Counted from the first letter of the stretch, positions 16,594 through 29,400 are shown. The stretch: 60,000 bases of DNA from Symsagittifera roscoffensis (GCF_963678635.1 NC_087065.1:76239786-76299785), one strand, 5' to 3'. Translations and numbers: made by a program. Notes: a model not told the origin generated them from the sequence alone.

Positions 16594-17271
16594 CAAAATG
16601 GAATACGACCCAATTTTAAACTGGAACTGCAGAATGCAGACCCAGCACCAGAGGAGTTCAAAAGAAAGCTGCCTCTCAGGAAGAAACAACGGAAACCTCT
16701 AGCAGTTCAATCTTTGTCAATGGACGACGGGTTAAATAAGAACCCTCGCAATTTTCCCAGTTTAACCCAAAGATTGGAGCTGCAGAAGTGCAGAGAAACC
16801 AAATTGGATACGGAAAATCCAAAATATATAACGAGTTTAAAGTACTCAATAAAGGAAAATTATAACAGATGGAAACTACCATCGTTCATTGAAGTCGTCA
16901 ACTCAACGACAATGGAAAAGGCGATGATGCCTATCGATTTCATAACCCAGCCAGAAGTGGTTATAAAGAACGAAAACAACTTCTGGAAATTAAAGAAGAG
17001 GGAGGAAAACGGCTACATCCTCAAGGCAGGAGGCACGCAAGTCACCATCCCGTTCGAGGGAATAACTGTTTTTCCAAACCATGTAAGAAACAGACAGGAA
17101 GAACAGGACGACATTCAACAACTTACGGACGGAATGAGCAGACTACGAATCAAGAACAAAATTAAAAAGAAGAAAATCGTGAAGTTGCAACAAAAACTTG
17201 AGGCTTCACAGAGGAAGATAGCGATCCTCAGATCATACAATGTGGAGCTAGAAGCCGGAAGGAAGCTCTAG
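16594..17271 (+). CDS. Coiled-coil ORF behind a splice acceptor, unknown function
   Basis: The frame is open from the codon after TAG 16,591-16,593 to TAG 17,269-17,271. The first in-frame ATG is only at 16,720. The TAG is also the AG of a plausible acceptor (GATGTTTAG). Splicing from the ATG-GTAAGC donor at 16,237/16,238 would supply an in-frame start codon. The predicted protein has a basic N-terminal patch, a globular middle and a C-terminal segment of about 60 residues rich in Lys, Glu and Leu with heptad spacing, probably a coiled coil. I do not recognise the family. It may be the last gene of E1 or belong to another element. Confidence 0.45.
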   Translation, partial: QNGIRPNFKLELQNADPAPEEFKRKLPLRKKQRKPLAVQSLSMDDGLNKNPRNFPSLTQRLELQKCRETKLDTENPKYITSLKYSIKENYNRWKLPSFIEVVNSTTMEKAMMPIDFITQPEVVIKNENNFWKLKKREENGYILKAGGTQVTIPFEGITVFPNHVRNRQEEQDDIQQLTDGMSRLRIKNKIKKKKIVKLQQKLEASQRKIAILRSYNVELEAGRKL

Positions 17272-17401
17272 ATAAAACCTAACTTATCTTTTCAGCCTTT
17301 CATTTGATGTTCTTTTTAAATTTTATAACTATTGTATTTAACCATTAAAGTGTTTAAATTTTCACCATGGTAACTGTAAGAATCGAACAGCTTAATTTTC
17401 T

Positions 17402-17412
17402 AAAAAAAGGGG
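17402..17412 (+). other. Candidate polypurine tract
   Basis: A7G4 directly followed by TGAGTTG. A purine run ending in G just before TG is the standard primer site and start of a 3' LTR in retroelements. Confidence 0.5.
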
Positions 17413-18130
17413 TGAGTTGTAGTATTGAGAAATACTACACAGACAAAAGACCATTGTCTTAATTGTTTATTCTAAATTGGAGCGTGCCATTTAAATTAAA
17501 TCCTCTTTTCACTAAATCAGATATTGACTGATTTACTCTTATTAGGACTATAAAATCTTGTTTTGAAAATCCACTCCTTTTTAAATACTTGTCCAATTTT
17601 TCTCATTTTTTCATGCTCAATATTTTAAAAGGGCGGCGATTATTAATACGTCCTTTTTAACTTAACTTGAAACAAACTGGATAAATATTTAGCAGTCTTG
17701 CCGGCTGCGCTGAAATTCTCCTTGCTTTGATTAAGCAGAGGTGCACCTGCAATATGATGCATCAGAGAGAGTAATATGAATTTTTAATAAGACAAACTGA
17801 AGGCTGCGGTTTTTATCAAAGGGGACTAATAAGTTAAAGATATTTGATTTGAAAAAATCTAATAAAAACTAGTTGAAATTCCCTTATTAGAAAGGGAGAA
17901 CAAAGGAGCAGGTCAAACCTGAATAATTAAAGATTGAATCAGCCGCCGGTTTATGCTTACGAGCAAAAAGACTGGCCTGAAATCTTCAGTGTTTCATTTT
18001 GCTCAGTCAGCAGCAAGTTAGATATCTTCAGTTAGACCTATTCAAAAAATAAATAATTTTTCTTTTCTGCATTTACAGTAAAATTAAACTAGTCTTTTTT
18101 CACAAATAAAACAGAGAATAAATTCTCATT
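17413..18130 (+). repeat. Candidate 3' LTR of E1 (end uncertain)
   Basis: It starts at TG after the polypurine tract, carries a perfect 9-bp-stem hairpin at 17,418-17,439, a TATAAAA at 17,549-17,555 and AATAAA at 18,105-18,110. The order of TATA then poly(A) signal fits U3-R. The 5' LTR is outside the window, so the boundaries cannot be verified and the 3' end is a guess. Confidence 0.35.
17418..17439. repeat. Perfect hairpin at candidate E1 LTR start
   Basis: TGTAGTATT, GAGA, AATACTACA: nine-base stem and four-base loop, five nucleotides into the proposed LTR. Confidence 0.65.
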
Positions 18131-18170
18131 TCAAGTTCGATAAAATTATAAAATGAGATACTCGAGATAA

Positions 18171-18320
18171 CCCCATCTGAGGAAGTCTGGACTACAAGTA
18201 CCCAAAGGACTACGGCAGGACGAAATTGACAACCAAACCAGAAGTGCCAAGTGGACAACATCAAGGCAACCCAAGAAATACTACTCAGTCATCGACCTTA
18301 GTAAAAAGATAAAATATTGA
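18171..18320 (+). other. Short open frame with coding-like composition
   Basis: About 48 codons open from after a TAA to TGA 18,318-18,320, in a locally GC-richer patch. The predicted peptide is basic, with KSGLQVPKGLRQDEIDNQ. No ATG. It may be an exon remnant of the same element. No function. Confidence 0.2.
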
Positions 18321-18680
18321 TGAACAAAATAAGATTAACTCAACCTCCCCTCATAGGTATATTTCTTTAAGCTGTTCGATTCGCTTATATAATCTAATTA
18401 CCCAGTGCTCTGTATTTAACCGACTAATTAATTCATACCTTTTCTAACTATCGTTTCTACTCTACTTTTTGTCAAGACAATTTGACGATTTAAGGTGAGA
18501 CTTATAACTTAGGATAAAATTACTAAGCATTCAACCAGCAATGAGCGCTTAGTAAAAATTTTTCCAAAAAAAGTGCACATTAACGCCTTTTTTGGCCTGT
18601 TTTGTTTCAAAAAAATTTGACAGAAAAATTGATTACAACAGGGTACTTTTAAGTGGTTTTGGAGAATTACGTAAACCAAC

Positions 18681-18773
18681 ATGGCTGACTTGAAAAAAGT
18701 GAAAATGCGCCCCTCTCGAGAAAATCCTGAATCCGATCCTAAAGTTTTTGAAGATTATGTGCTTATGTGTTAA
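18681..18773 (+). CDS. Possible 30-aa ORF or 5' exon
   Basis: ATG in a good context (CCAACATGGC) starts MADLKKVKMRPSRENPESD and stops at TAA 18,771-18,773. The peptide is acidic after a basic start. A donor-like AAAAGGTATAC follows at about 18,805. It may be the first exon of a + strand gene, but the phase does not obviously fit the transporter exon at 23,189. Unsure. Confidence 0.2.
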   Translation: MADLKKVKMRPSRENPESDPKVFEDYVLMC

Positions 18774-21700
18774 AATGATGACCGGTCAAGGAGCAGAAAA
18801 GGTATACGAGCACAAACAAAAAAAATGAATTACAAGAGCCAATAGTTAAATTAAATATTAGACTTGTCAATAATACAAATTGAATGAATACCTTATACAT
18901 TAATTAAGTAGGTTAAACATATTTTAAAAAATTGTTGAATCTTCTCCACTTATGTATAATTTATTCATTTTACTTGTATAATTGGCGAATCCAATACTTG
19001 TTTTCGTCTTTTATCGATTTGTCTGTTTAAATCAATGTTGTGTTTTTTTTCTTGGAGTTTTTGTGCTCGTGGACCATTTTGCTCAATGCATCGCCTCCGC
19101 AGTTTAAAAAATTCTAACGCCACTATATTGTAATTAGCTTTAATAATACTCATATTCTAACGTGGTATGATGATTCGTTCAGTCTGGGGCAGCGCACAAG
19201 CTATTTCATTATTTTTAGGGAAATAAAAAATAATTTTTTTCGGAAAACAAGTTTTTTAAAACAAATTCCAGAGTGTTTTCAGAAAAAAGCAGTTGATTAA
19301 AAGTGGAACATACAATTTTTCTGAAGAAGAAGCTAGAAGGTGTTTAAACAAAACTCTTCATGGTATGGAAGCAATAAGAAATTTAAATAGGTTATTAAAG
19401 CTTTTTTATTTATGCCATTAGAATTACAGAACCTCCATAATAGTTTTAAAACTAGCGTTTCAAACAAACAGATGTATATTATAAAAAGGTGTTATTTCTA
19501 TTTTTGGCACTAAAGCATTTGTGTTAAGATTTTCGTAATAAATTCATGTCTCTGCAAAGATTATGCAGGAGGATGATCATTCATTTATATTCTAGCTCTA
19601 AGTCTACCCAAGTAAAAAAAAACATGACATAAGCCAAAGCAGATCTCGTTTTATCTGCAACCTGTATCAAGCCAAAAGAAACTTTTAAGTGTTGATTATA
19701 CTGCTCTGTTTCTGAAACTTTCAGAAAAATTCACAAAAAAATGAATTATAAAACATTATAATTGATTTTAAGCTATTGTAGTTGAGTATAACTGATCAAA
19801 ATGGATTTTATTGATTTGACCAAAATTAAATTATAATCTTTTTTGAATCAATTATAATAAATATTTTTGAACTTTGTAGAGATTGACAATGAACATCTAA
19901 CATAATCGATTATTATCCATGAAACTCCAGTACGGGTAGGCTATCAGGAAAATGGGGAAGTATAAAACGACAGACTATCCTTAGACAAATTCATAAAGCT
20001 TTTTAGAACCCTCTGTTTTTCCAGAAACAACACTACTGGAAATGAAAATCAGAGGGCTAATCAGAATAATTTTTATAAATACAGGATGGATTCAATCACT
20101 GAAAAAATGGACGATAATAAAAATTTATACAGTAAGAAAATTTTTTGCTTACGAAGTTCTGAAATTAACCGGAAAAATTATCCGAAAAGAGTGCCAAGTT
20201 GAAACCTTGAGATATTCGATTACTAAACAAGAATTGAACGTGATTTTTTCAAAGCGAAAAACGAATCAAAAGTTAGCTATAAACAGAAATAAACTCAACC
20301 GAGGGTTGATTACACCTAAAATTAAAAAAAAAACTTTGTAATAAATTTTTTTCCCACCTGGGTCAATTTTTTGAAAGTGGCTTCTCGGTTTCAATTAAAT
20401 AGTTTTAATCATAATTTTTTGAATAATTAAATTCTAGGAAATACGATTTTACTGGGCATGCTGTGAGACTTTTTATTGATCAATAAGTAGAACTTGTTTC
20501 TGTTGGTTTCTAAGAAAAGACTACCTGAGAAAACTAAATTAAGTTTTTTTATATATAGAGAATGGTTTAAAGGTGCGAATAACGAGGTTTTACGTTTAAA
20601 AAATGGTTACCGGTAGAAGGTCCATTGCATTGGATCAAAGAATTTAAGTACCTTTTTTGTTCTCCGCTTAATGAGACACCTGAAAACAGGCCTTGTTGGC
20701 TTAATGGTGTTCTCCCAAACTATTCTAATTTGTATTTATAAATTTTTATAAATAACTTTGTAACTAGATATTGTTTGGAAACATTTTATTATGATTATTA
20801 TTACTCTTATTATTTGAATCACGAGAAGTGGTAATTTTTTTTCATAAGTCTTTTTTCAAAGGCAAATAGTTTTACACGCGCTTAATTCTCATCACTCTTA
20901 CAGCTCATTAGCAATTTATATATCTCCCATAAAACAAAATTTTTCCTGATGGGAGCATATACATTTTTCTAATATGGAGAATAAGCCAGATGCTGCAAGT
21001 ACTGACACAAAAGCTTGACCAATAAACCAACTATTCAAAACCTTTTAGTTCAAATGTTTTTTGGAAAAATTAGCAAAAAGTTTGTCAACATTAGCCAGTT
21101 TTGACCTTCAGAGTTGTTTCATTTGGGAGGTTATTAATGCTCTACGCTATCTGTGTTTCTTTTGCAAGATATTCTCTTCTCTAATTTTAATTTGCTATCT
21201 GTTATCCTATTATTTGTATGTAGTCAGAATTGTGAGGTTTGACCTGTCATTAGGGTTGCAATTAAATTTATGAAATATAATCTTCAATGTTTAAGGTCAA
21301 TTCTTGATATGCAGCATAATTGATTTCTAAACAACAAAAAAAGTCATTTTTAAGACAAATTTGTTGTGGGTCGAGATTTATCGGATATCGTTGGAGTAGC
21401 TCAGAAAATTTCAACCCATAATTGCAAAATTATTGTTTTTAGATGCAGGACATTTGAGAAAAAGCTTGAAAGCTTTAAAAGTTTGCCCGAACAATAAATG
21501 AAAAAATTTTATTTTGGTATGTCACACAATCTCATTCTAAGTTTGTTTGGTGGAACCTGATTTTGCTTTAAGAAACAAAACAAACATAAGCATTTCGTTT
21601 TTTTTTCCAATTCATGGTCGCATCGAACAGTAACTGTTAGTTATGTTACTTAATTGTGTTTATATTTTTTCTTGCAAAACGTTTCCTTCAAATCGGAAAA

Positions 21701-23188
21701 AAAAATTACTTGATTTGATATTCGAGGTTTTGTTTAAGGGCAGAATTTTTATTCATTCCATTTTTGACTTTTTGAACTAAGCTCTTTAGACAGAAGTTTT
21801 GCTTATACCATTTGGAATAAATTGTTGTCTGGAGCTCAAATGAAAAAAAAAATTATTTGTTCAATTCACTTCTAACAAATACATATGAGCAAATACATGC
21901 TTTTGAACTTTATATAGCGTTAGGAAGAAATTAAAACAAAGAAAAGCATGAAAAAAAATCTTTTTGATTATTTGATGAATTATTCAACCAAAAACTTCAA
22001 CATTGGCCTCAAAGTGCAGTCGGATCATTCAGGGCTTGGTCCTGATATGATTAATAGGATTCTTGTTCCTCCTCGACAAATAATTTTAATTTTAAAGTGA
22101 AATTTGATTGATTGTAGTATCAATCCAGACTCTTATTTAGCTTCATTAGCAAAAAATGCGGAAAGTTTTGCTTGTTTTGTTTATCCGTTTGATTGAGTGT
22201 TTGTTTTTAAACTCACATGCCATCAATTATGCGGGAGAAGTTGAAATCTATGTTTTTGAAAAACAAATTTTGGAAAGTTCGTCAGTTATTCCAGACCGAC
22301 TAAACTACTTTTAAAAGCTACTTCAAGAATTTAAAAGTACCCAATCAAATTTCTAAACGTATCATAAATTTTTTCTTATTAAAAAGTTTGCTTGCAGAAA
22401 AAAAATGACACTTTTTGGTTCTTAGCGAAAGTTTGGTATGCGTTTTTGGTCGCACTCGCCCATGAATTTCAATTTATCTTAGCGGCACATTAATTCTTTG
22501 AAGTTGAAAGGTTTATAAAGCTTCATTGTAAATTGAAAGTTCTATTTGCTAAAAATTGTGTTTATTTAAATCTTGCCTGACCTAAATAGATACAAAACAA
22601 TTACAATTTGAAAAAAGTTAAAATCAAGGAAAAAAAAACATTTTTGGGTCAATTGTAAAATTCTTCCCAGTCAATAAAGCAGGAAAAAATCAGTTTTTAT
22701 AAGAAGTGGCAGAGTTTAAACTTTTTTGGATCTCATCAACAAAAGAAAACAAAGAGTTTATTGACTCATAGACTAAAAGTCGTACAGGTGATTTAGTTTG
22801 AATAAATCAAGTGAAGAAGCTAATTTAGGTGTTTAATTTGTTTTTTTTTGAGGGGGAATTTTAAAAATTGTTGACGCTCAAGTTAGTTTTGTCTTGATTT
22901 TAATTCTGGCAAATTATGTTCTACAATAACAAAAAAAGTGGGTAAAGAACGAAACAATTTTGGTTCAAACAACAACTTTACCTTCCCAGTAACATTACAA
23001 AATTGATTTGTGATCCAGTTTCTCATAATGTAGTAATTTTAGAGTAATTTTTAAGGTAAATTATTAAATAGAAGCGAAGAAAAAAGTAATCGTGGATTCG
23101 AAAAACCTATTTCCAATTTCACTGCAATTTTTTATGGCAATTATTCTGTTTTTAATTAACAGCTTTACAATAAAGTGGCTTTTTTCAG
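18774..23188. other. No clear gene: AT-rich intergenic or intron sequence
   Basis: Apart from the orphan exon at 18,965-19,153, this stretch shows only short AT-rich frames. The missing first exon of the transporter gene (TM1) should lie here or further upstream, but I could not identify it. Confidence 0.5.
18965..19153 (-). CDS. Possible orphan exon, - strand, 62 codons
   Basis: On the minus strand an acceptor-like TTAG precedes ATG 19,153. The frame of 62 codons encodes a basic, helix-prone peptide (FKLRRRCIEQNG, RQIDKRRKQ) and ends with CAAGTAAAATGA, where CAA|GTAAAA could be a splice donor. The composition differs from the surrounding intron-like AT-rich DNA. The family is not recognised. 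It could be an exon of an unseen minus-strand gene or a relic. Confidence 0.3.
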   Translation of the reverse strand: MSIIKANYNIVALEFFKLRRRCIEQNGPRAQKLQEKKHNIDLNRQIDKRRKQVLDSPIIQVK

Positions 23189-23464
23189 TGATTGAAGCAG
23201 ACGCCATAATGCACCTGCACGACGCGATCGTCGTACTCGTGTCGCTGTCATCTCGACTCATCGGATCGGAGAGCACCTCTCGCAACACCTTTGGGTGGGT
23301 GCGGGTGGAGCCGATGGGGGAGTTGGTGGCGGCGGTGTTTGTGTTGTCGCTGTCTTGTGGTCTGTTGCCGCACGTGATGAGGATGGTGGTGGAGGGCAAC
23401 AGAGTGCAACACTTGTCAATCATGTTCTATGTGCTGATAGCATCACTCGCAGTCAGACTCACAG
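23189..23464 (+). CDS. Transporter exon: TM2-TM4
   Basis: Follows TTTTTTCAG and ends at ACAG|GTGAGT. Phase: two bases complete the first codon, one base is left at the end. It encodes DAIMHLHD at the TM2 metal site, the loop signature NTFGWVRVEPMGELVAAVF of ZnT1-like proteins, and two hydrophobic helices. Canonical ZnT1-type proteins have DSFHMLSD at the TM2 site; here the His column reads Met and a His replaces Ser before Asp. Confidence 0.8.
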
Positions 23465-26400
23465 GTGAGTGATAGTTATCTTCTTCAAGTAATCAACACC
23501 CACCCACCTCCCCTAATCCCCAAACTCCAACCCAATCTCAGCCCTACTACTGCTTCCTCGCTCTCACCACAATCATAAACCACAAGAAGAAACCTTAATG
23601 GATCTCAATTTCAGGCTTTATGTTGACATTTGAGATGCATCGCAGTCACATGACGAAGAAAATCGCCAAACACACGACCGATTCTCCTTCGACTTCTGCC
23701 GATGGAATTATTCATCAACAGGCGGCATCTGGTGGCTCTGCTGTCAGCTACGCCCCCCTAAAGTCCCAAGTTCAAGTCCACTTCAGACCAGCGCATTCTA
23801 ACGTCAATCCACCTACAAACAAGGTATGCTTCACGTGAAAAAAACCGCAAGTCTACTAAAAAGCGTGTGACACGTATCTCGCGCTATGTTTAGGCTTCAT
23901 CAACGCATTATTTTAAAAATATTTTAGCAAAAACCTATCTCCGCCTCTTTAAACTATCTTCCAAATTTTGACTTCTACTAAATATGTTATGCATATATGA
24001 TCCGTTCGCATTAAGTAAACATGTATCAGAAGCGAAGCTTATCGGATCCGCAGTGGAGTTTTTACCCATCTGTTTTTGATGGCTTAACGTCAAATCTCTT
24101 TAGTTCAGGCAACTGGGATAATTTTGTATGAGTTAGCACTTTTTGAGACCTTCCCACAACGTGAGATTTAAAGTATGAAAATACTGCCAAAAGTATCTTA
24201 TTAAAAATTGATGAAAGTAGTGAAGACTTATACAGGTCTTGGTAATTTTTTTGTTTTTTTTTTCAAGAAAACTTTCAAAATGTTTTTCTTATAACTATAG
24301 ATGTGCATTCATACATATTAAAGTATTTAGGAAAGCACCTAAGTATACTTCACTTTTTGAAAGTTAGATAAGTTGCACTCTCAAAATACGAACGAGGAAA
24401 TTGCGCGAAAAAACGTAAGCGACTTCTAATTTCAAAAATTCCAGTCTCGTATAGTTTACTTTTTTAAACTTCCCAGCGGAAGCGGACAAGCAATTTTACT
24501 TTTTGATCCATTTCTATCAATTGAATTATAATTTTCAAAAATATTTTTATCATAAGTTTGTCCTGAATTTCGAAAAATTTTAAATGGCAATTATTTTGTA
24601 CCTCGAAGTTTAATAGAAAAATTCACTTGTTCAATTAAGCTTCAACAAATACATCTTGTAATGATACATACGCTTTAAAATCAATAATTAATCCTTCAAA
24701 ATTATTTATTTAGCAGTTTACACAGACAGACAATGAATATCAATCATAATTTTTTTAATCTACGAAACCTAATTGCGGGCAATCATAAAAAACCTGCACA
24801 TCAAAAAAAAACTTTTTACTCTTCAGAGCAGCTGAATTCAAGGACTGCAAATGATCTTAACTACTCTCACAAAGTCTCTTTTTTTAAATTGAAACTTTTA
24901 CCAATTGTTTCGGATATGGAAATGCCCGTTTTTAGCGTTTGTAATAAATTTTCTGTTGGAGTGAACACTTTTGAAGAGCAAAGCACGCAAAAAAGATAGA
25001 TCTTGGTAATATTTTCTCAGGAAAATTTAAATTTCTGCAGTTTGATTTTTGATTTCTTTTATGAAAGTAGTTCAACTTTTAATTAAACAGGAACGAAAAT
25101 TTCATTATCGAAAGTAAAAAAGTAAACCTTTTCAAAAAACGTAATCAGTTTCCAGTTTCAAAAAAAAGAATTTAAACTTCAGACTTCCCAGAGTAACTAA
25201 AAATTGACCTATTGATCCATTTTTCTCAAATTGGGTGATTTTTTGTTAAAAAATCTCGAATCTTAAACTGTTTTGGAAGTTCAAAGAATTTTATGGCCGT
25301 TTATTTAAAAAAAATCGAAAGATGAATTTTTTTAACATAAAATTTTTTTTTCTGATTCCTTTTGTTCAGTAATCTTGTCCAACTGTCAGTTGGCTATGTT
25401 TTTAATGAGTGGAGTAGACAAACTTGATCATGCGATGTGAAACGAGAAAATTGCGTTGTTCCGGCTGACATTTTTCCTCGACCTTGGTAATTGCTTCAAA
25501 TCAAAAATTGAGTCTACGAGAGATGGTAGTTAATTCCTTTGCAATCGGTTGAAGTAAAAATTTTGGTAAAATACATTTAAATGTTGTCCAAAACGGTCCT
25601 TAAATTTAGGCATTTTAGAGGAACAAAACTTGAATTTGCGTGAAATATTTTTAACTAGTGTATTTTTGTTCTCGTTATTGATTTAATGGTGGATGATTTT
25701 AATCTAGCATTAAGTGCCTTGGCTAAGTGATAATTTAAAAGTTTCAAAACTGAAAATCCACTTGAAAAGATATCAGAAACAATTTTCAATTGTCTAATAA
25801 GTTGTTGTTTATTTTGTCAGTGTTCGGCGCTGCAGACCATCCCGGAATCGTACTCCGAGGAGCATCTGCAGCTGGTGGAGTCGATCTCTGTGCAGAGGAG
25901 TGTCCTGCACCTGCAGGCACATCTGTGCAGTGTCGTATTCGGCCTAGTGGCTGTCGTCATCCTGCACGAGGGCAGGAGAACCAAACTCACCATTGGAAAC
26001 ATTCCAAGTGACGTGTGAGTGTGAAATTTTGACTCTTTTCAGCTCCAATACCTCAATTTAAATTTTCTGATTCCGCAGTTGTTGTTTTTATGCTAATAAG
26101 GCTATATGCGTGAGTTAACGTCTTAAGGTATGAAATAGAAAAAAAATACATTAAGTTAATGTTCCAAGAGGGGGGGGGGGGGGAGGAGGGGAGAGTAAGG
26201 GTGAGGGAGGATGGGTTGAGATATAACTAGTAGTTCTACAATTATTTATAGAAATCATAGGTCAATATAATATCCTTTTCATTCCCTTACAAATTGAACT
26301 AGTGTAACAATCCTTAAATTTTTGACACAGAGGCAAAGTGGATCTTCGCACCACTTGCGATTAAACACAAACATAAAAAAAACATAAGAAGTCCAAAAAA

Positions 26401-29400
26401 ATGGAAAACTAGGACTACCAAAAAAAAAATTTCGTATCTCTCGGTAGAAATCCATTCTAGGCTAGCATGCCAGGAAAGTGGGCATTAAATAAGCAACAAA
26501 ACAAAACTTACGAAGAGGAAACAAAGCTGACAATCTTTGAGCAGACACAACTTGAGCAGAAAAAGATGAACTGAGAAAAAAAAGAGTATATCCTTACATT
26601 TTAAAACAAAATTCTTTACAAATTTTCAACATGTTTAAAGTATTGTCTCTGGAATCCAGAAACATACAGGCACAAAATTGTGCGCCTATCCAGTGCACAC
26701 TTTGGCCTCGTAATGACTGAAAAAAATCGGCGGGAACGAGAGTCGAACCCCAGGCTTTAAGGTACAGAGGCAACGGAGTTAACTTTGTGGCAAGTGAGAA
26801 GGAATCTGGAGGTTTTGAAGGTTCAAAAAAATTGATACCTGGAAAAATTTTTGACCCGATTTCAAAACACTTGCTCTCGCAAGTGTGATAATACCTGAAT
26901 GTGTCGAATTTTTTTTTGCCCTCGAAACTACGCAAAAAAATTGATTATACAACAAAACATGAACCTAAACCGTTTAATCGAAGAAAAATTGAAGAAAAAT
27001 AAACAGAATAAAATTCAGATTGGAAAACCGACAAATTGCAGAACTATCAATTTTAGTTTAAAATTCCTAAATCACAAAAAAGTCCATGCTTGACAAAACA
27101 AGCCGAAAAAAAAGTACCAGATATTATAAATTCAATTTAAAAAAAAACAAATTAAGTCGGCGGAAAAAAGGCCAAAAAACCTCGAAACCGAAAAAAAAAC
27201 AATTAAATTTAAATTTTTTTTCATGAATTTCATTTCAGAAGAAAGCACCGGAAACGGACTACAACTGATTAATATCTAAATGAGGCTAGTTTTAACTGAG
27301 TTTTCAAGCAATTGAGAAGGTCTGAAGTTTACTATTCTTACACATTTGACCATTCTGTTTCTAAAGTTATTTCGAAAAAAAGTCTGATAACCGATTGCAA
27401 TACCTTTGCTTATCGCAAAGGTAATAAGTAGTAGAAAATTTTTTTAACAACAGCAACAAAATCTTATAGATTGAATGAATGACATCCTTTCAGCATAAGG
27501 CTTAATGTTTACGGGCTACCGAGCGCAATATTTTAAAAGGCTTCGAATCATTCAGAGCGCTCATTAAAATATTCTTAAGTCTGAAAAATTCTAGAACTTT
27601 TTTGAAAAATTTATGATTGAAAAAAATATCGACTAAATTTAAGGTTAGACAGTAACTGCTTTTTGACAAAAAAAGTTCTGGTTACAGAATAAATTCACTG
27701 TAAAACCAACGAACTAAAAAAGCAACTTCCATGCTTATATAACCTAAATTTTCACGAACTGACTCGGTCTATGACATAACTTGGAAATATTTTTAAAAAG
27801 TTATCGCTTGAGTGGTTTCAATAAAAAAAATTTTACTTTTGGCCATCCGATTTTTCCATAAATTAAATTGTACATGAAGTTTAATTGATTGCGTAGAAAA
27901 ACTTTTCCGCGGACAGATTTGCTTTATGAATTAACTTAAGTTATTTTAATGTTTCATAGGTGGAATAGCTTGCTTGGAAATTTTAAATTTTCCGCAAAAT
28001 ATTTTGGTCAGAAAAAAAGCTGAACAATTTCATAATTTCATTACTTGGGTAGCTTGCTTAGTATATTCGCGAATAAATTGCGTCTATAACTTAAAAGTTC
28101 ATAGCTTGAATCGCTTGCTGAAAAAAAGTTTAATCTTTTGTACACCAATTTGAGCTAAGAAATGAAATTTGTTATAGGCCGAATAAGCAGTATAATAATT
28201 CAGATTCATGAACGAAGAGAATAATCTTATATAGGTTTGGGTGATTATTTTTTTCCGTGAAATAGTGTAAAAAAATTTCACTCTTAAGTTTGAGTTTCGC
28301 GGATTGACTTTTGATTTATTTTTAAGGTCACTTCATTTCATTTGTTGTAACGAAGGCAAGCCTCACTATCGAACAGCAAAAGTGCAAAGGTCACGAAAAA
28401 CCTGATCAAATTATACTTGAGCGAATCGGATATCAGTAGCACATTTTAGTTGAATGTGTATGTGTGAATTGAACCGTATGTTCTTGCCACATGAAATCTT
28501 AAATTAAAGCAGTAGCAAATCTAGACTAGACCCAGAGTTAATGCCTCTGAGGTCCGGGTGCAGATCAAGTGGATTTTTTGTTCGTTCTGAAGATGGTTAT
28601 TCTGACAGAATAGTTTTTTCGTGACTTTTTTCTGGCAACCTTAGAGCGCTTTGTTTTGTTTTGTTTTGTTTTGCATGTCTTTGCGAAGGGCAAGTCCACT
28701 TCTGTGTGAATAGAAATGAGATATTGCAACTAGCAACTATGGTTTGCACCAAAAAAAATTTTGAAAATTTTTCCTTTCTATGAAACTTTAAAAAACACTT
28801 AAATCTAGTTTTTGATGATATAGACCACAAAGTTCTTTGATATTCAATAAGTTCTTTTGTTTCGGCAGGCTCTTTTTTCAAAAATAGCGTATACATAAGC
28901 CCCGAATGGCACCTTTAGTGTTGCTCGACCCAAAATGGGTGTCATAAAATATGGATCATTTAGGAATTCAAGGAGTTGAACCCCTGATTTCGCTACTGGA
29001 TGTGACAGTATTCAAGATGTTTTTTTGGTCGTTTTTGTTCAGGTTTCTGCAGACGGTGGAACAGGCGATCGGAGTGTTGGTGACTATAATCAACTGTGTG
29101 AGAGTGAGTCCAGTGCTGGTCAGAATATCCCTCGTGTTCATGCAGTCTGTGCCCCACTCGGTTGACATGCGATATCTGCGCAAGAGACTCGCAGGCACAC
29201 ATCACCCACACTTATATTCCCACACACCACCCAAGCTCATAATTTTTTGAGAGAGCTGGAAAATCAATCTCCTCGACCTAGTAACAAAATCGACAAAACC
29301 CTTCACTTTTTTTTAGACCGCTCTGCCCTCACCTTCCTGCATCTCTCTCAAAAGTAAAAAAAAAATGAAAACTGTAAAAATTGAGTCAAAACTGGCGAAC

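Larger units (their letters stand above)
1..17412 (+). mobile_element. E1: env-bearing Ty3/Gypsy-type LTR element, 5' end outside window
   Basis: Ordered gag (CCHC knuckle), aspartic protease (DTGA), RT (YIDD), RNase H and DD35E integrase, followed by two envelope-like ORFs, identify a Ty3/Gypsy element with an env region. The window opens inside gag, so the 5' LTR and primer-binding site are not seen. The 3' limit is inferred from an A7G4 polypurine tract at 17,402-17,412 followed by TG. An alternative is that the element ends near 16.1-16.5 kb, where TATA and AATAAA signals sit. After env lie about 3.5 kb of small ORFs, split by a non-LTR insertion at 11,789-15,451. Gag and pol contain in-frame stops, so this copy is probably not autonomous. 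Confidence 0.85.
17381..18381. repeat. Inverted repeat pair, 15-bp arms about 1 kb apart
   Basis: AATCGAACAGCTTAA at 17,381-17,395 is the exact reverse complement of 18,367-18,381. The sequences next to the arms are also partly complementary (GGGGTGAGTTG against a CTCAACCTCCCC stretch at about 18,337-18,352). The arms enclose the polypurine tract and candidate LTR. This could be a fold-back or MITE-like insertion instead of an LTR. Confidence 0.5.

Noticed and set aside
20042-20341. Lys/Ile-rich frame of 99 codons
   Set aside because: AT-driven composition, no motif, no splice context.
21061-21273. Hydrophobic frame considered as missing TM1 exon
   Set aside because: No match to the TM1 pattern of CDF transporters, no donor in the right phase.
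26165-26215. G-rich run considered as CpG or regulatory island
   Set aside because: Simple homopurine repeat; no other promoter feature nearby.
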